DNA from: Rhizobiales bacterium 63-22
Lineage (GTDB): Bacteria; Pseudomonadota; Alphaproteobacteria; Rhizobiales; Rhizobiaceae
Assembly (NCBI GenBank): GCA_001898995.1
Contig: MKVZ01000004.1
Location: 575,757-639,756 of the forward strand
DNA length: 64,000 nt
Reading direction: 5' to 3'
This document shows, piece after piece, positions 41,901-51,177 of the stretch; position 1 is the stretch's first letter, and the number at the start of each line of letters is the position of its first letter. The position numbers and the translations under genes were made by a program. The notes beneath the pieces were generated by a model. The model was not told the DNA's origin. It saw nothing but the letters and a program-made list of their open reading frames with translations, and ran no database searches.

Positions 41901-42128
41901 ATGCTGGCCAAAACCGAACGTCGCCTTGGCTTCGCCGCCGCGCTCTGCCTCACAGCGGCGAGTTTCCTCATACCCGGCCTCACGCCGGGCCTGTCGACCC
42001 GGATCGCCGGGAACCAGGCCGCGCCGCAGCCGCAGGTTCGTGTCGCCTCTGCCCAGATACCGGGCGCGAGAGCGCGCCTCTTCGCCCTGACCGGCAAGGT
42101 CATGCCGAAATCGATGCGCTACGAATAA
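41901..42128 (+). CDS. Small exported or anchored protein, unknown
   Basis: A 75-residue protein with a basic start and one hydrophobic segment (about residues 9-27), then a polar Pro/Ala/Gln tail. AGGAAGAG precedes the ATG, 8 bp after the previous stop, so both genes share a transcript. No family recognised. Confidence 0.55.
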   Translation: MLAKTERRLGFAAALCLTAASFLIPGLTPGLSTRIAGNQAAPQPQVRVASAQIPGARARLFALTGKVMPKSMRYE

Positions 42129-42151
42129 GGCATTTCCGGCATGCCGATGCA

Positions 42152-42877
42152 TCAACCGACGACGATCGGCGCCTTGCCGTGCACGCGGTTGTAGAGGTCG
42201 ATGATGTCCTGATTCATCAGGCGGATACAGCCCGACGACATGGACTGCCCGATGGACCACCATTCGGGCGAGCCGTGGATGCGATAGCCGGTGTCGCGGC
42301 CGTTCTGGTAGATATAGAGGGCACGGGCGCCGAGCGGGTTCATCGGTCCCGGATCCTGCCCATGGGCATATTTGGCGAGCTGGGGTGAACGCGCGATCAT
42401 TTCCGGCGGCGGCGTCCAGCGCGGCCATTCCTTCTTGTATTGCACATTGGCCCGGCCAGACCACGCGAAACCCGCCTTGCCGATGCCCACGCCATAGCGC
42501 AGCGCATCGCCGTCCGGCAGCACATAATAGAGGAAATGGTCCTTGAGGCTCACCACGATGGTGCCCGGCGGCTCGTTGGTCGGGTTCGGCACGATCTGGC
42601 GGCGGAACTGCTTCGGCACTTTCTGATAGGGAATGGCCGGCAGCGAATAAGGGCCCTCCTGCACGGCGGCATACATGACGTCCGGCGAGGTAATGTCCTT
42701 GTCCACGCCGATCGGCGGGCGCAATGGCGTGATCGCGCCGGTGGACATGGGATCGATATTCATCTGGAACGCCGACATGTCCATGGTCTGCGAGCAGCCG
42801 GCGGCGGCGCTCAGGGCAATGCCGCCCGCGCCCAGCAGAAAGCGGCGGCGGTTCATATCATCACTCGGCTTCGACAT
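42152..42877 (-). CDS. L,D-transpeptidase (YkuD) with twin-arginine/lipobox signal
   Basis: A 241-residue peptidoglycan or outer-membrane-protein crosslinking enzyme. The catalytic motif is HGSPEWWSIGQSMSSGCIRL (His, then Ser-x-Gly-Cys-Ile-Arg). The N-terminus carries NRRRFLLG followed by a hydrophobic stretch and AAGCS, so it looks like a Tat-type lipoprotein signal. I prefer the ATG at 42877, but 42856 is possible; neither has a strong ribosome site. In Brucellaceae such enzymes can attach outer-membrane proteins to peptidoglycan. Confidence 0.88.
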   Translation of the reverse strand: MSKPSDDMNRRRFLLGAGGIALSAAAGCSQTMDMSAFQMNIDPMSTGAITPLRPPIGVDKDITSPDVMYAAVQEGPYSLPAIPYQKVPKQFRRQIVPNPTNEPPGTIVVSLKDHFLYYVLPDGDALRYGVGIGKAGFAWSGRANVQYKKEWPRWTPPPEMIARSPQLAKYAHGQDPGPMNPLGARALYIYQNGRDTGYRIHGSPEWWSIGQSMSSGCIRLMNQDIIDLYNRVHGKAPIVVG

Positions 42878-43019
42878 GCGGTTCGCCCGGAAACTTGAAG
42901 TTGCAAAAGCGGGTTGCGGAACGGGCGTGCGAATAAGCCCGCGGTTGTTCTCCAATCTGCCCTGTTATGGTTGAGGAAAGGTTAAGTGCAGGCCCAATGA
43001 CCCGGTGCGAAACAACGGA

Positions 43020-43272
43020 TCAGATCGTCGTGCGTCGTATCGGGCGCATTGTGACGATCTGTCTTTTTGTTTGAGCATCGGATTTTCCGATCGTAGCGGG
43101 ACCGGAAATCAGTACACTGGACTGATTTCCCCGCGGAGGCGGCTCCCACTTTTCGGTCCGATGCTCTAAAGCGCGTCGCGATCTTTCAGATTCGCTTTCC
43201 GCGCTTTAGCCCTTTGTTTTTACGCATGTCGTTGTCGCAAAACCGCTGCACACTTTTGCGCGACATGCTTTA
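43020..43272. repeat. Composite palindromic repeat, copy B (Bru-RS-like)
   Basis: Left part (43020-43090) is an inverted copy of 41089-41169. The middle (43106-43142) shares a palindromic module with 607-645. The part from 43143 gives CCACTTTTCGGTCCGATGCTCT, the inverted match of element A's left arm (here split as CCACTTTTCGG and TCCGATGCTCT). The right part (43205-43272) resembles the right half of the element at 52523-52629 and supplies the last bases of the tamB stop region. Confidence 0.85.
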
Positions 43273-46200
43273 GTAATCTTTCTCGTAGAAAAGGCCGCCG
43301 CTGGAATCGCCGTCGGCACCCAGCGAACCCTTGGCCTTGAGGTGCTTGGTGATGTCGAGATTGATGGTGCCCTTGGTCGATCCGGCCGCACCCGCCTCGA
43401 CGCCGAGATAGATATTGTCGCGGATATAGCGGCCGGCGCGCACCGAGGCTTGCCCCTTGCTGTCGGTAACGACGTCGAGATCGTCCAGCCCCACGCTGTC
43501 GCGCAGCTTGCCCATGAGCGAATTGTTCGACCCGCCGGCGAGTTCGGCCGCCGCGGCGGCGAGCTGGGCGATCTGGAAGGCTGACAGCTCGCCGATGGAG
43601 CGCTTGAAGATCAATTGCGCCAGCACCTCGTCCTGCGGCAGTTCCGGCTGGGAGGAGAAGACGATGTTGAGATCGTCCACCGTGCCGGTAACGGTGACGA
43701 TGGCGGTTATGTTGTTGCCTTGCGAGCGGGCAACGAAATTGAGCTGTGGGTTGAGGTCGCCCACCAGCGTCACATGGCCTTCGTCGAAGGTGATACGCTG
43801 GCCGAGGATTTCGATGCGGCCGCGCAACATGTCGAAAGCGCCGACCGGCTGGATGTTGCTGATCGGACCGGTCAGCCTTACATGTCCGCCCAGTTCGGTG
43901 TCGAGGCCGCGCCCGCGCACGAAAATCTTGTTCGGCGCGTTGACGGTCACATCGAGGCGCGGGCCGCCGGAGGAAGCGGCGGGCGCGGTTCTGGCCTTGC
44001 CCTTCCTGCCCTTGCGCGTCTCGACCTTGGCGCGCTCCAGCGTGGTCTGGACATTCTTCGGGGTGTTCTTGTGGCGCACCGGCACGTAGGTGGCGCCGCC
44101 GCCAAGATTTTCCGGCACCGAGATTTCCATGCGCTCCACGTCGATGCGGCCGCCGATCAGCGGATCGCGGACAAGCGGCCCGGTGATGGAGAGGCCGCCA
44201 TCGACGGTCGCCACCACCAGCTTGCCATCGGCATAGCGGGCATGGTTGAGCTTGATCTTGAGGTTCGCCGGGAAGCCGGCGTTGGCGTCGGTGGAGATGG
44301 TGCCCCCGGCGGAGACCGAGCCGCCGCTGCTCAGATTGGCGCTCACCTGCCGCAGCGTGACCGTATCGCCGTCCAGACTGCCCGCGACATTGATGCCGGT
44401 GAAGCGCACATTGGTTTCGGGATCGATGAATGTCGCGCCGCCGGTGGAGAAGGAGCCATGCATCAGCGGATGGTCAAGACCGCCGGAAACGCTGGCCGTC
44501 ACCGACAGCGTGCCGTTTGCCTGCGCGCCGCGATCGGCCAGCGCGCGGTTGGCGAGCGCCAGCGGAATGCTGCCCTTGACGTTGACGCCGAGGCCCTGAC
44601 CGGAGAACGGCACCCTGCCGCTGGCGGTGACATTGAGACCGCGCGGCCCGTTCACGGAAAGCGAGGAAATGTCGACGCTCTTGGCCACATAATGCCCGGA
44701 GGCCTGAAGGCTCAGCGGCGCAAGGCCATTGTCGCGCAGGGGCTTCGCGGCGAGGCCGGTCCCCTTGAGATCGAAAGCCGCAGCCGGGTTGGTGAGCGGC
44801 CCGGTGACATGGGCCGTGCCGGTGACGGTACCGGCCAGTTCCTGCCCCTTCACCGCGCCGTTGAGGATGCCGAGCGGCAGGTTGGCAAGCGTGACGTTCA
44901 GGCCGAGATCGCCCTTGCCGAGAGGCACACCGCCCTTGGCGCGCACGTCGATGCCGGTGCCGCGGGCAGCCCCTCCGGTGACGTGGGCGTCCACGTTGAG
45001 ACGGTCGCCGGCGGAGGTGCCCTTGGCGTCGGCATTGAGCGCGGCGATGCCCTGCTTCCTGAGTTCCGCCGCCGTCACCCCGCGCGCCGCCATGTCGAAG
45101 GCGACGTTCGGCGCGGCGCGCGTGCCGGTGACACGGGCCGTGCCGTTGACCGTGCCGCCGAGGCCGAGTTCCGGTTTGAACGTGTTGGCGAGCGCCAGCG
45201 GCAGGTTGGAGAGCACGACCGAGAGATCGAGCTTGTCGCCGACCGCACCCTTGACCTTCACCTGTCCGCTCCCGGTATTGATAACGATATCGCCGAAGGA
45301 AATATCGCTGCCTTTCATGGCGATGGCGGCGGCCGCGGCAAGATTGGCGCCGAGCGTACCCTGCTTCACATTCACGGAATCGAGCGAGAGCAGGAATCCG
45401 CCGTCCTTCGGCTCCAGCGAGCCCGCGGCATTGGCCACCGTGCCGATCTTGAGTTTCGTGTTGGCGGTGAAGGCGGTTTTCGAGCCTGTGGCGCTGGCCT
45501 TTGCGTCGAAACTGTCGATGCCGAAAGTACCGACCATGATATCGCGCGCGGAGGCGTTGCCGTCCACCACCGGCACGCCGAACAGATCCTGCGCCCTGAG
45601 CGCGATATCGGCGGAAGCGATGTGGTTGCCGTTGACCTTCACGCCATTGAGGTTGGCGTTGACGGCAGCATTCTGCCTGGTCCCGTCGGCGGAAAGCGTG
45701 ATGTCGGCCTTGGCGGAACCGGTGGCCTCGGCGAGGAAGAGCGCCGCGGCGGTGGAAATATCAGGCGCGTCGAGTTTCAGCGCGCCGGTGAGAAGGCCCT
45801 TGGCCGTCTGCGTGATATTGCCGGAAAGATGTGAGCCGCCCGCGTTGAAGGTGAGGTTCGTCAGGCGCTTCTCGTCATGGACGATATCGATCATCGTGCC
45901 CAGATCGACCTTCTGGCCGTTGAGCAGCGCGCTGCCGGCGAGTTTGCCGGAAAGCGATGCGCCGGTCCTGTCGTTGCCGTCGAGCAGCGCGTTGAAATCA
46001 AGCGCGCCCTGCGACAGCCTGCGCCCGGCCAGCGTGCCCTGCGGCGCGTCGGCACGCAATGCCAGCGCGATCAGCTTGTCGTCGCCGCGCGCGCTGCCCT
46101 TGATGGTCATGCGGCCCGACGCCTTGTCGGAGACCAGCTTGAGATCGGAAAGCATGACGCCGAAATCGAAATTCGCCTTGTCGGAAGCAAACGAGCCGTT

Positions 46201-48045
46201 GGCGGTGATTTCGCTCTGCGCATTGCCGATGCGGAAATTGCGTGCCGAGAAGCCCTGCGGGCTGCGTCCGACCGAGCCGGACAGCCGCACGTCGCCGGCA
46301 AGGATGTGATCCACGGTCTCGGTGCCGGTGTGTATGTTGCGCGCCGTGCCGTCCAGCGCGAGGTCGAAAGCACCGCTTACCGGACTGACCTTGCCGCTCG
46401 CCTTCACATCGATGCTGCCGGCGAGGTCGCGTTCGGCCAGCGCGCCGAAAGGCGCAAGGCTCGCGATCTTCGCCGCGATATCGCCGTCGAAGGTCATGTC
46501 GGCGATGGCGCCCTTGAGGTCGAGGCTGAGGCCGTTGCCTTCGATGCCGGCCTTGTCGAGTTGCACCGGCGAACCGGCGTGCCAGCCGCCGTCTATGGCG
46601 AGCGTGATCTTCTCGCCCAGCGCCTGGGCGATCTCGGCGCGCGACGAGGAAATGCCGTTCACGCCGCCTTTGACATTGAAGGTGATATGGCGGTTTGCCG
46701 GATCGTTCAGGTTCTCGGCCACGCCGCCCATGTCGAGCGCGATGCTGGATGCCGAAAGCGTCGCGTTTTTGAGGCCGGAGACGGCGAGCGTACCCGTCCA
46801 GTCGTTGGTCGGCCGGTCGCCATAGGCGACCTGGAAATGCGCGTCGGTCACCGAGGTCTCGCCGCCCTTGACCGGCAGCAGCACGCGGCCCTTGGCGGCG
46901 TCCGCGACGGTCGCGTCGACATGCAGGCGTTGCAGGAAGCCGTCATTCCCGGACTCCGCCGCCGCCTTCAGTTTCAGCGCGGCGGTGGAAAGCGAGAGAT
47001 CGTCGAGGCGGAAACCGCCCGCATCCTTCAACAGGCCATCGGCGGAAAGCACGGTCTCAGAACCTAAGAAATCGCGGAACACCGGCGGCACCAGCACCGC
47101 GATCGGCCCGTTGACGCGGGCGGCGAAAACCCGGCCGCCGTTCGGCTTCTCGCCCCGACGGTTCAGCGTGAAGGTGCCGGTCAGCGTACGCTTGCCGCTG
47201 GTGTCGAGCGCCAGATCGACCTTGAGCGCGTCGAGCGGGCCGGCGCCCTTGAGCGTGAGGTCGACCGGCGGCTTGCCTTCGATGTTGAGGAGATTGGCGA
47301 CGATGCCGTTGGCCGGTTCCGAGACCTTCAGGTCGAGATCCACCTTCTGGTCGGCATTGGCGTAAGCCGCGCGCAGCGCGAAGGTGCCGCCCGGCCCGTC
47401 GAGGCGCTTGATGTCGAATTTGGAATCGAGCGACCCGTCGGCCAAAGACAGGTTGCCGCTGGCCGAAACTTCCGATTCCAGCCCGAAAATATCGGGGCCG
47501 AAATGCAGATGCGCCACGTCAAGCTGGTCGAGATTGATGGAAAGCGGCAGTTCCGGCAGGCTGAAGGTGGAGGATTCCGGCGAAGGCAGGCTGTTGTCCG
47601 GCAGGGGCTTGCGGATGATGTCGATGCGTTCCGCCGTCAGCGACTGGATGCTGAGGCGGCCGAGCAGCAGCGCCGAGCGGCTCCAGTTCAGCTTGGCATT
47701 GCGGATGCTGAGCCATACGCCCTGACGGTCGGCGACGGTGATCGAGCCGACCGCGGCTTCCGAAGACAGGACGCCGCTGAGGCCCGAAATCGAGATACGG
47801 CGGTTGGGCGCGGAAAGCTGGTTCTCCACGAAGGACAGGAAATAGGACTTCTCCTCCTCCGGCTGCGCCGCACCGCCGCTTTGACCAGCCGCCTGCCCGG
47901 ACGATTGCGCGGTATCCTGCGCAAAAGCCTGCGTGACCGCCGAGACGGGCGACCCCACGAGCGTTTCCCATGCACCCGGCACGGCGAACAGGCCGGCCAC
48001 GGCGGCGAAGATCAGGAAAGCGGCGATGGCGAGAAATCTGGTCAA
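43270..48045 (-). CDS. tamB: Translocation and assembly module protein TamB
   Basis: A 1591-residue inner-membrane-anchored periplasmic protein. An N-terminal anchor helix (residues 2-24) is followed by repetitive beta-taco text (many xLDVxxxG and DLxLKxxG repeats) and the conserved C-terminal TamB/DUF490 domain (IEILGQRITFDEGHVTLVGD, then AQLIFKRSIGELSAFQIAQLA). It helps insert autotransporters and moves lipid between membranes. The start is a TTG that overlaps the tamA stop (TTGA, 48042-48045), giving translational coupling. A palindromic repeat touches its stop codon. Confidence 0.92.
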   Translation of the reverse strand: MTRFLAIAAFLIFAAVAGLFAVPGAWETLVGSPVSAVTQAFAQDTAQSSGQAAGQSGGAAQPEEEKSYFLSFVENQLSAPNRRISISGLSGVLSSEAAVGSITVADRQGVWLSIRNAKLNWSRSALLLGRLSIQSLTAERIDIIRKPLPDNSLPSPESSTFSLPELPLSINLDQLDVAHLHFGPDIFGLESEVSASGNLSLADGSLDSKFDIKRLDGPGGTFALRAAYANADQKVDLDLKVSEPANGIVANLLNIEGKPPVDLTLKGAGPLDALKVDLALDTSGKRTLTGTFTLNRRGEKPNGGRVFAARVNGPIAVLVPPVFRDFLGSETVLSADGLLKDAGGFRLDDLSLSTAALKLKAAAESGNDGFLQRLHVDATVADAAKGRVLLPVKGGETSVTDAHFQVAYGDRPTNDWTGTLAVSGLKNATLSASSIALDMGGVAENLNDPANRHITFNVKGGVNGISSSRAEIAQALGEKITLAIDGGWHAGSPVQLDKAGIEGNGLSLDLKGAIADMTFDGDIAAKIASLAPFGALAERDLAGSIDVKASGKVSPVSGAFDLALDGTARNIHTGTETVDHILAGDVRLSGSVGRSPQGFSARNFRIGNAQSEITANGSFASDKANFDFGVMLSDLKLVSDKASGRMTIKGSARGDDKLIALALRADAPQGTLAGRRLSQGALDFNALLDGNDRTGASLSGKLAGSALLNGQKVDLGTMIDIVHDEKRLTNLTFNAGGSHLSGNITQTAKGLLTGALKLDAPDISTAAALFLAEATGSAKADITLSADGTRQNAAVNANLNGVKVNGNHIASADIALRAQDLFGVPVVDGNASARDIMVGTFGIDSFDAKASATGSKTAFTANTKLKIGTVANAAGSLEPKDGGFLLSLDSVNVKQGTLGANLAAAAAIAMKGSDISFGDIVINTGSGQVKVKGAVGDKLDLSVVLSNLPLALANTFKPELGLGGTVNGTARVTGTRAAPNVAFDMAARGVTAAELRKQGIAALNADAKGTSAGDRLNVDAHVTGGAARGTGIDVRAKGGVPLGKGDLGLNVTLANLPLGILNGAVKGQELAGTVTGTAHVTGPLTNPAAAFDLKGTGLAAKPLRDNGLAPLSLQASGHYVAKSVDISSLSVNGPRGLNVTASGRVPFSGQGLGVNVKGSIPLALANRALADRGAQANGTLSVTASVSGGLDHPLMHGSFSTGGATFIDPETNVRFTGINVAGSLDGDTVTLRQVSANLSSGGSVSAGGTISTDANAGFPANLKIKLNHARYADGKLVVATVDGGLSITGPLVRDPLIGGRIDVERMEISVPENLGGGATYVPVRHKNTPKNVQTTLERAKVETRKGRKGKARTAPAASSGGPRLDVTVNAPNKIFVRGRGLDTELGGHVRLTGPISNIQPVGAFDMLRGRIEILGQRITFDEGHVTLVGDLNPQLNFVARSQGNNITAIVTVTGTVDDLNIVFSSQPELPQDEVLAQLIFKRSIGELSAFQIAQLAAAAAELAGGSNNSLMGKLRDSVGLDDLDVVTDSKGQASVRAGRYIRDNIYLGVEAGAAGSTKGTINLDITKHLKAKGSLGADGDSSGGLFYEKDY

Positions 48046-50003
48046 AACGCCTGTCCTATGCCTACGTAGAAAGCGTAGCTCGGATCACCCGAGCGGCGGT
48101 TGAGCGGAACGGCGACGTCGAGGCGGATCGGGCCGAGCCCTGTAAAGTAGCGCAGGCCGCCGCCGACGCCGACCTCCATCTGTTCGGAGAAATCGGGAAA
48201 GGACTTCGCACCGACATAGCCGGCATCGACGAAGGCAACCGCGCCGATCGAATCGGTGATGCGCGTGCGCACCTCGCCCGAAGCCTCGACCAGCGAACGT
48301 CCGCCGATTACGTCGCCCGTATCGGTCCGCACGCCGATATTGCGATAGGCATAGCCGCGTACCGAGCCGCCGCCGCCGGCGAGGAACAATTGATTCGGCG
48401 GCAGGTCGGCGATCGACGCGCCGACAACGGAGCCGACCTTGATCCTTCCCGCCAGAATCACACGGTCCGTCTTGCCGAAGCCGTGATAGGCGCGGGCTTC
48501 GGCCGTCATGCGGGTGGCGAAATTGCCGTAATGGAACTCGTAGAAAGGCTCGAGATTGCCTTCCAGATAGACGCCGGTGGTCGGGTTCGGCTTGTTGTCG
48601 CGCGAATCGTAGATCAGGTTGCCCGCAAGCCCTGTCGTGGTGAAATCACGCGTGCCGAAATAATCGTCCACGAAATGGCCCTGGCTCGCCTTGGCGTAGA
48701 TGCTTCCGGAAAGCTCGTCGCTGAAGACCTGCGTGAAACCGGCCTTGGCGTTGACCGAGGTTTCGGTATAGGCGTCGAGCACCTCGCGCCTGGCGCCGAG
48801 CGCCGCCACGAAATCCGTATCGGGCGTATAGACGCCGGGCTTGGTGAAGGTCGGACCTATCTCATAGGTGTAGTTCTTCGGATCGAAGGAATTTTCCTGC
48901 GTGCTGCCGATGCCGGCGACCTTCGCGTCGAAGCGCAGGCGCTCGCCCCGCCCGAACAGGTTGCGGTGCATCCAGTAGCCGGTGAAGCCGAAGCCGTCGA
49001 TGGTCGAATATTCCGCGCCGACGCCGAAGCTGCGCGGCTTGCGCTCCTGCACGGTGAGCGTCATCGGCAGCGTGCCGTCCGGCTCGATCTCCTTGGCTTC
49101 CTCGAAGGTGGTGGCGCGGAACACTTCCATGCGGCCGAGACGCTTCTTGGCCTTCTCTATATCGCGCGGATTGTATTGCTGGCCGGGCTTGAGGCCGGTC
49201 ATCCACGCCACGAATTGCGGGTCCATGCGCGCCGTGCCGACCACCTTCACCGGCCCGTAGGTGGCCCTGCGGCCCGGATCGAGCGTGATGTCGGCGGCGA
49301 CCTTGTCGCCGTCATGGTTGGCGACCACATCCTCGTTCGCGACGCGGGCCTTGGGATGGCCCTGTTCCCGCCATTCCTCGACCGCAAGACGCTCCGCCTT
49401 GAGGATGGTGCCGGAACGGGCGACCTGGCCGGGCGCGAAACCGGCATCCTCCGGCGTCTGCACCTTGTCACGCCGGTCGGTGGACGGCGGCGCCATATTG
49501 GCGATGGCCGTGCGCGAAAACAGGAATTGCGGGCCGGGATCGACCGTGATCGCAATCTTCGCATTGTCCGGAATTTCGGCGTCGGGCGGAATGTCGTTCG
49601 CTTCGCGGCCATCGACCTTGATCGAGATGGTGCCGCCATAGCGCGCCTCGCCGTAGAGCGCCGACAGAATGCGGCGGTAATCGCCACGCGCCTTGGCCAG
49701 CAGCCCGGCGGAGCCGGATGCGGGCTTGTCCTTGTCGGCGACGAGGCTCGACGCGCCCTCGATGACGGATTTCAGGTCGGCCTTGGAACCGTCGGCATTC
49801 CTTCGGTCGCCGACCATATCCACCTCGACCGAATAATGCTTGGGATCGGAAATACCGGCATCACTGGTCTTTTTCTTGCCCCACAGGTGGATGCCGAAAA
49901 GATCGAAAGCCTGGGCCGGCGATATTGCAAGGAACGAAACCGGCGCCACAAGCACAAGCAGGGCAATGCTTTTCCCCCGTATCGTCCTGCTACTCGAAAT
50001 CAT
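48042..50003 (-). CDS. tamA: Outer-membrane translocation module TamA (BamA/Omp85 family)
   Basis: A 653-residue Omp85 protein. A signal peptide covers about residues 1-31 (ending AQAF). POTRA-like domains occupy the first half (for example RATYGPVKVVGTARMDPQFV), and a 16-strand barrel the second, with the conserved GGGGSVRGYAYR block (the lid-lock RGY motif) and a terminal aromatic (QAF). With TamB it spans the envelope. The ATG at 50003 has a weak ribosome site, but the signal peptide supports it. Confidence 0.92.
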   Translation of the reverse strand: MISSSRTIRGKSIALLVLVAPVSFLAISPAQAFDLFGIHLWGKKKTSDAGISDPKHYSVEVDMVGDRRNADGSKADLKSVIEGASSLVADKDKPASGSAGLLAKARGDYRRILSALYGEARYGGTISIKVDGREANDIPPDAEIPDNAKIAITVDPGPQFLFSRTAIANMAPPSTDRRDKVQTPEDAGFAPGQVARSGTILKAERLAVEEWREQGHPKARVANEDVVANHDGDKVAADITLDPGRRATYGPVKVVGTARMDPQFVAWMTGLKPGQQYNPRDIEKAKKRLGRMEVFRATTFEEAKEIEPDGTLPMTLTVQERKPRSFGVGAEYSTIDGFGFTGYWMHRNLFGRGERLRFDAKVAGIGSTQENSFDPKNYTYEIGPTFTKPGVYTPDTDFVAALGARREVLDAYTETSVNAKAGFTQVFSDELSGSIYAKASQGHFVDDYFGTRDFTTTGLAGNLIYDSRDNKPNPTTGVYLEGNLEPFYEFHYGNFATRMTAEARAYHGFGKTDRVILAGRIKVGSVVGASIADLPPNQLFLAGGGGSVRGYAYRNIGVRTDTGDVIGGRSLVEASGEVRTRITDSIGAVAFVDAGYVGAKSFPDFSEQMEVGVGGGLRYFTGLGPIRLDVAVPLNRRSGDPSYAFYVGIGQAF

Positions 50004-50263
50004 ACGCGTGAGTGTCCGGTTTCTGTCTATGCGGTCGCTCTGCGGCGTCCCGCGTCCTCTCCCCATCCCAAGACCATTCAGGAAGTAACACAGGCGAGCC
50101 ATGAGGCCAAGCCACAAGCCCAGATTTGCTGCAATACCGTCAAAGGAGTGTTAACGTTACCACATGTTTGCGGCTCGCCGGGCGTAATATGTCCGGCGGG
50201 CCGCGATCAGGCTCTCACGAGCGGGCCATCACGGGAGCAGAACCGACGACGGCCCGAAGCCGT

Positions 50264-50899
50264 TCACCGGCCCGCATAATGGGCGCGCATCGTTCCGTGC
50301 TGGAAATGCAGATGATTGCCGCCCCAGCGCGGATTCCAGCCCGGACGCAGTTGCGGGCCGACGCCCCAGCGCGGGTTCCAGCCCTTATGCCAGCCATGGC
50401 GCCAACCGTGACGCCAGCCGGGGCTGAAATGCGACTGGCAGAAATTGCCGACGCAGCCATTGTAGTAATTCGGGCCGCCGCCCCAATAGCCCCCGCCATA
50501 GCCGTTGCCCCAGCCGCCAGCGGCCCAGCCCGTCATCAGGCCTAGACTGTATGCACCCCAGCCATTGTCATAGCCGCTGTCGCCGACGATCACCGCCGTG
50601 GTGGGCCGGATCGCATAGCCGGCAGTGGCGAAGCGGATATAGCGCGTCGGGACGAAGCCACGGCCCCTGCCCTTGCGCACCGCGCACCAGCCGGACCGGC
50701 ACGGGCCGGCATCCACGCGTGTCCAGGCCGGAAGCGCGGCCACGCGGGCATAACCGATGCCGGGACCGGAACGCACATTCACCGCCGACGAGACGAGCGC
50801 CGGGGCAGCAAAAGCCGCGACCGGAATAACAAATGCGGCACAGGCCGCAGCCGCACCAAGCAAGTAATTACTTTCAAGGATTTTCTTAAATATACGCAT
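50264..50899 (-). CDS. Secreted SH3b-domain protein with Trp/His/Gly-rich tail
   Basis: A 211-residue exported protein. A signal peptide (residues 1-32, ending AFAA) is followed by a bacterial SH3 domain (VNVRSGPGIGYARVAALP, then CRSGWCAVRKGRGRGFVPTR). The second half is low complexity: Gly/Tyr/Trp-rich, then a repeated GWRHGWRHGWHKGW-type stretch. The SH3 part could bind the cell wall; the tail could bind metal through its histidines. A strong GGAGAAG precedes the ATG at 50899. The 280-bp AT-rich region upstream probably holds its promoter. Confidence 0.82.
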   Translation of the reverse strand: MRIFKKILESNYLLGAAAACAAFVIPVAAFAAPALVSSAVNVRSGPGIGYARVAALPAWTRVDAGPCRSGWCAVRKGRGRGFVPTRYIRFATAGYAIRPTTAVIVGDSGYDNGWGAYSLGLMTGWAAGGWGNGYGGGYWGGGPNYYNGCVGNFCQSHFSPGWRHGWRHGWHKGWNPRWGVGPQLRPGWNPRWGGNHLHFQHGTMRAHYAGR

Positions 50900-51177
50900 T
50901 GTCACTTCTCCAATAAATACTAAAAATTTAATAGTATGTAACGTCTTTGAAGTTATATTACTTTCAAAGTACACGCAAATGGCAGCCTGAATAATGGTAA
51001 ATTTATGGCTTCCATCTCACGTCACATCACAATTCCGTTAAGATAGACCTCGATTACCTTACGCTCATCTGACTATGACTATAATTTTATTAAACTGGCG
51101 TTGCGGTTATCGGCGGTTTGAACTTCGCAAAGCCGGATGGCATAAAGCGTTTCCGGAAGGGTAGAACGGTAGGGGCC

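Noticed and set aside
43615..45834. Long plus-strand open frame of 739 codons opposite tamB
   Set aside because: It is the antisense shadow of tamB in GC-rich DNA. The text is Arg/Gly/His/Asp-rich without any family motif and has no ribosome site.
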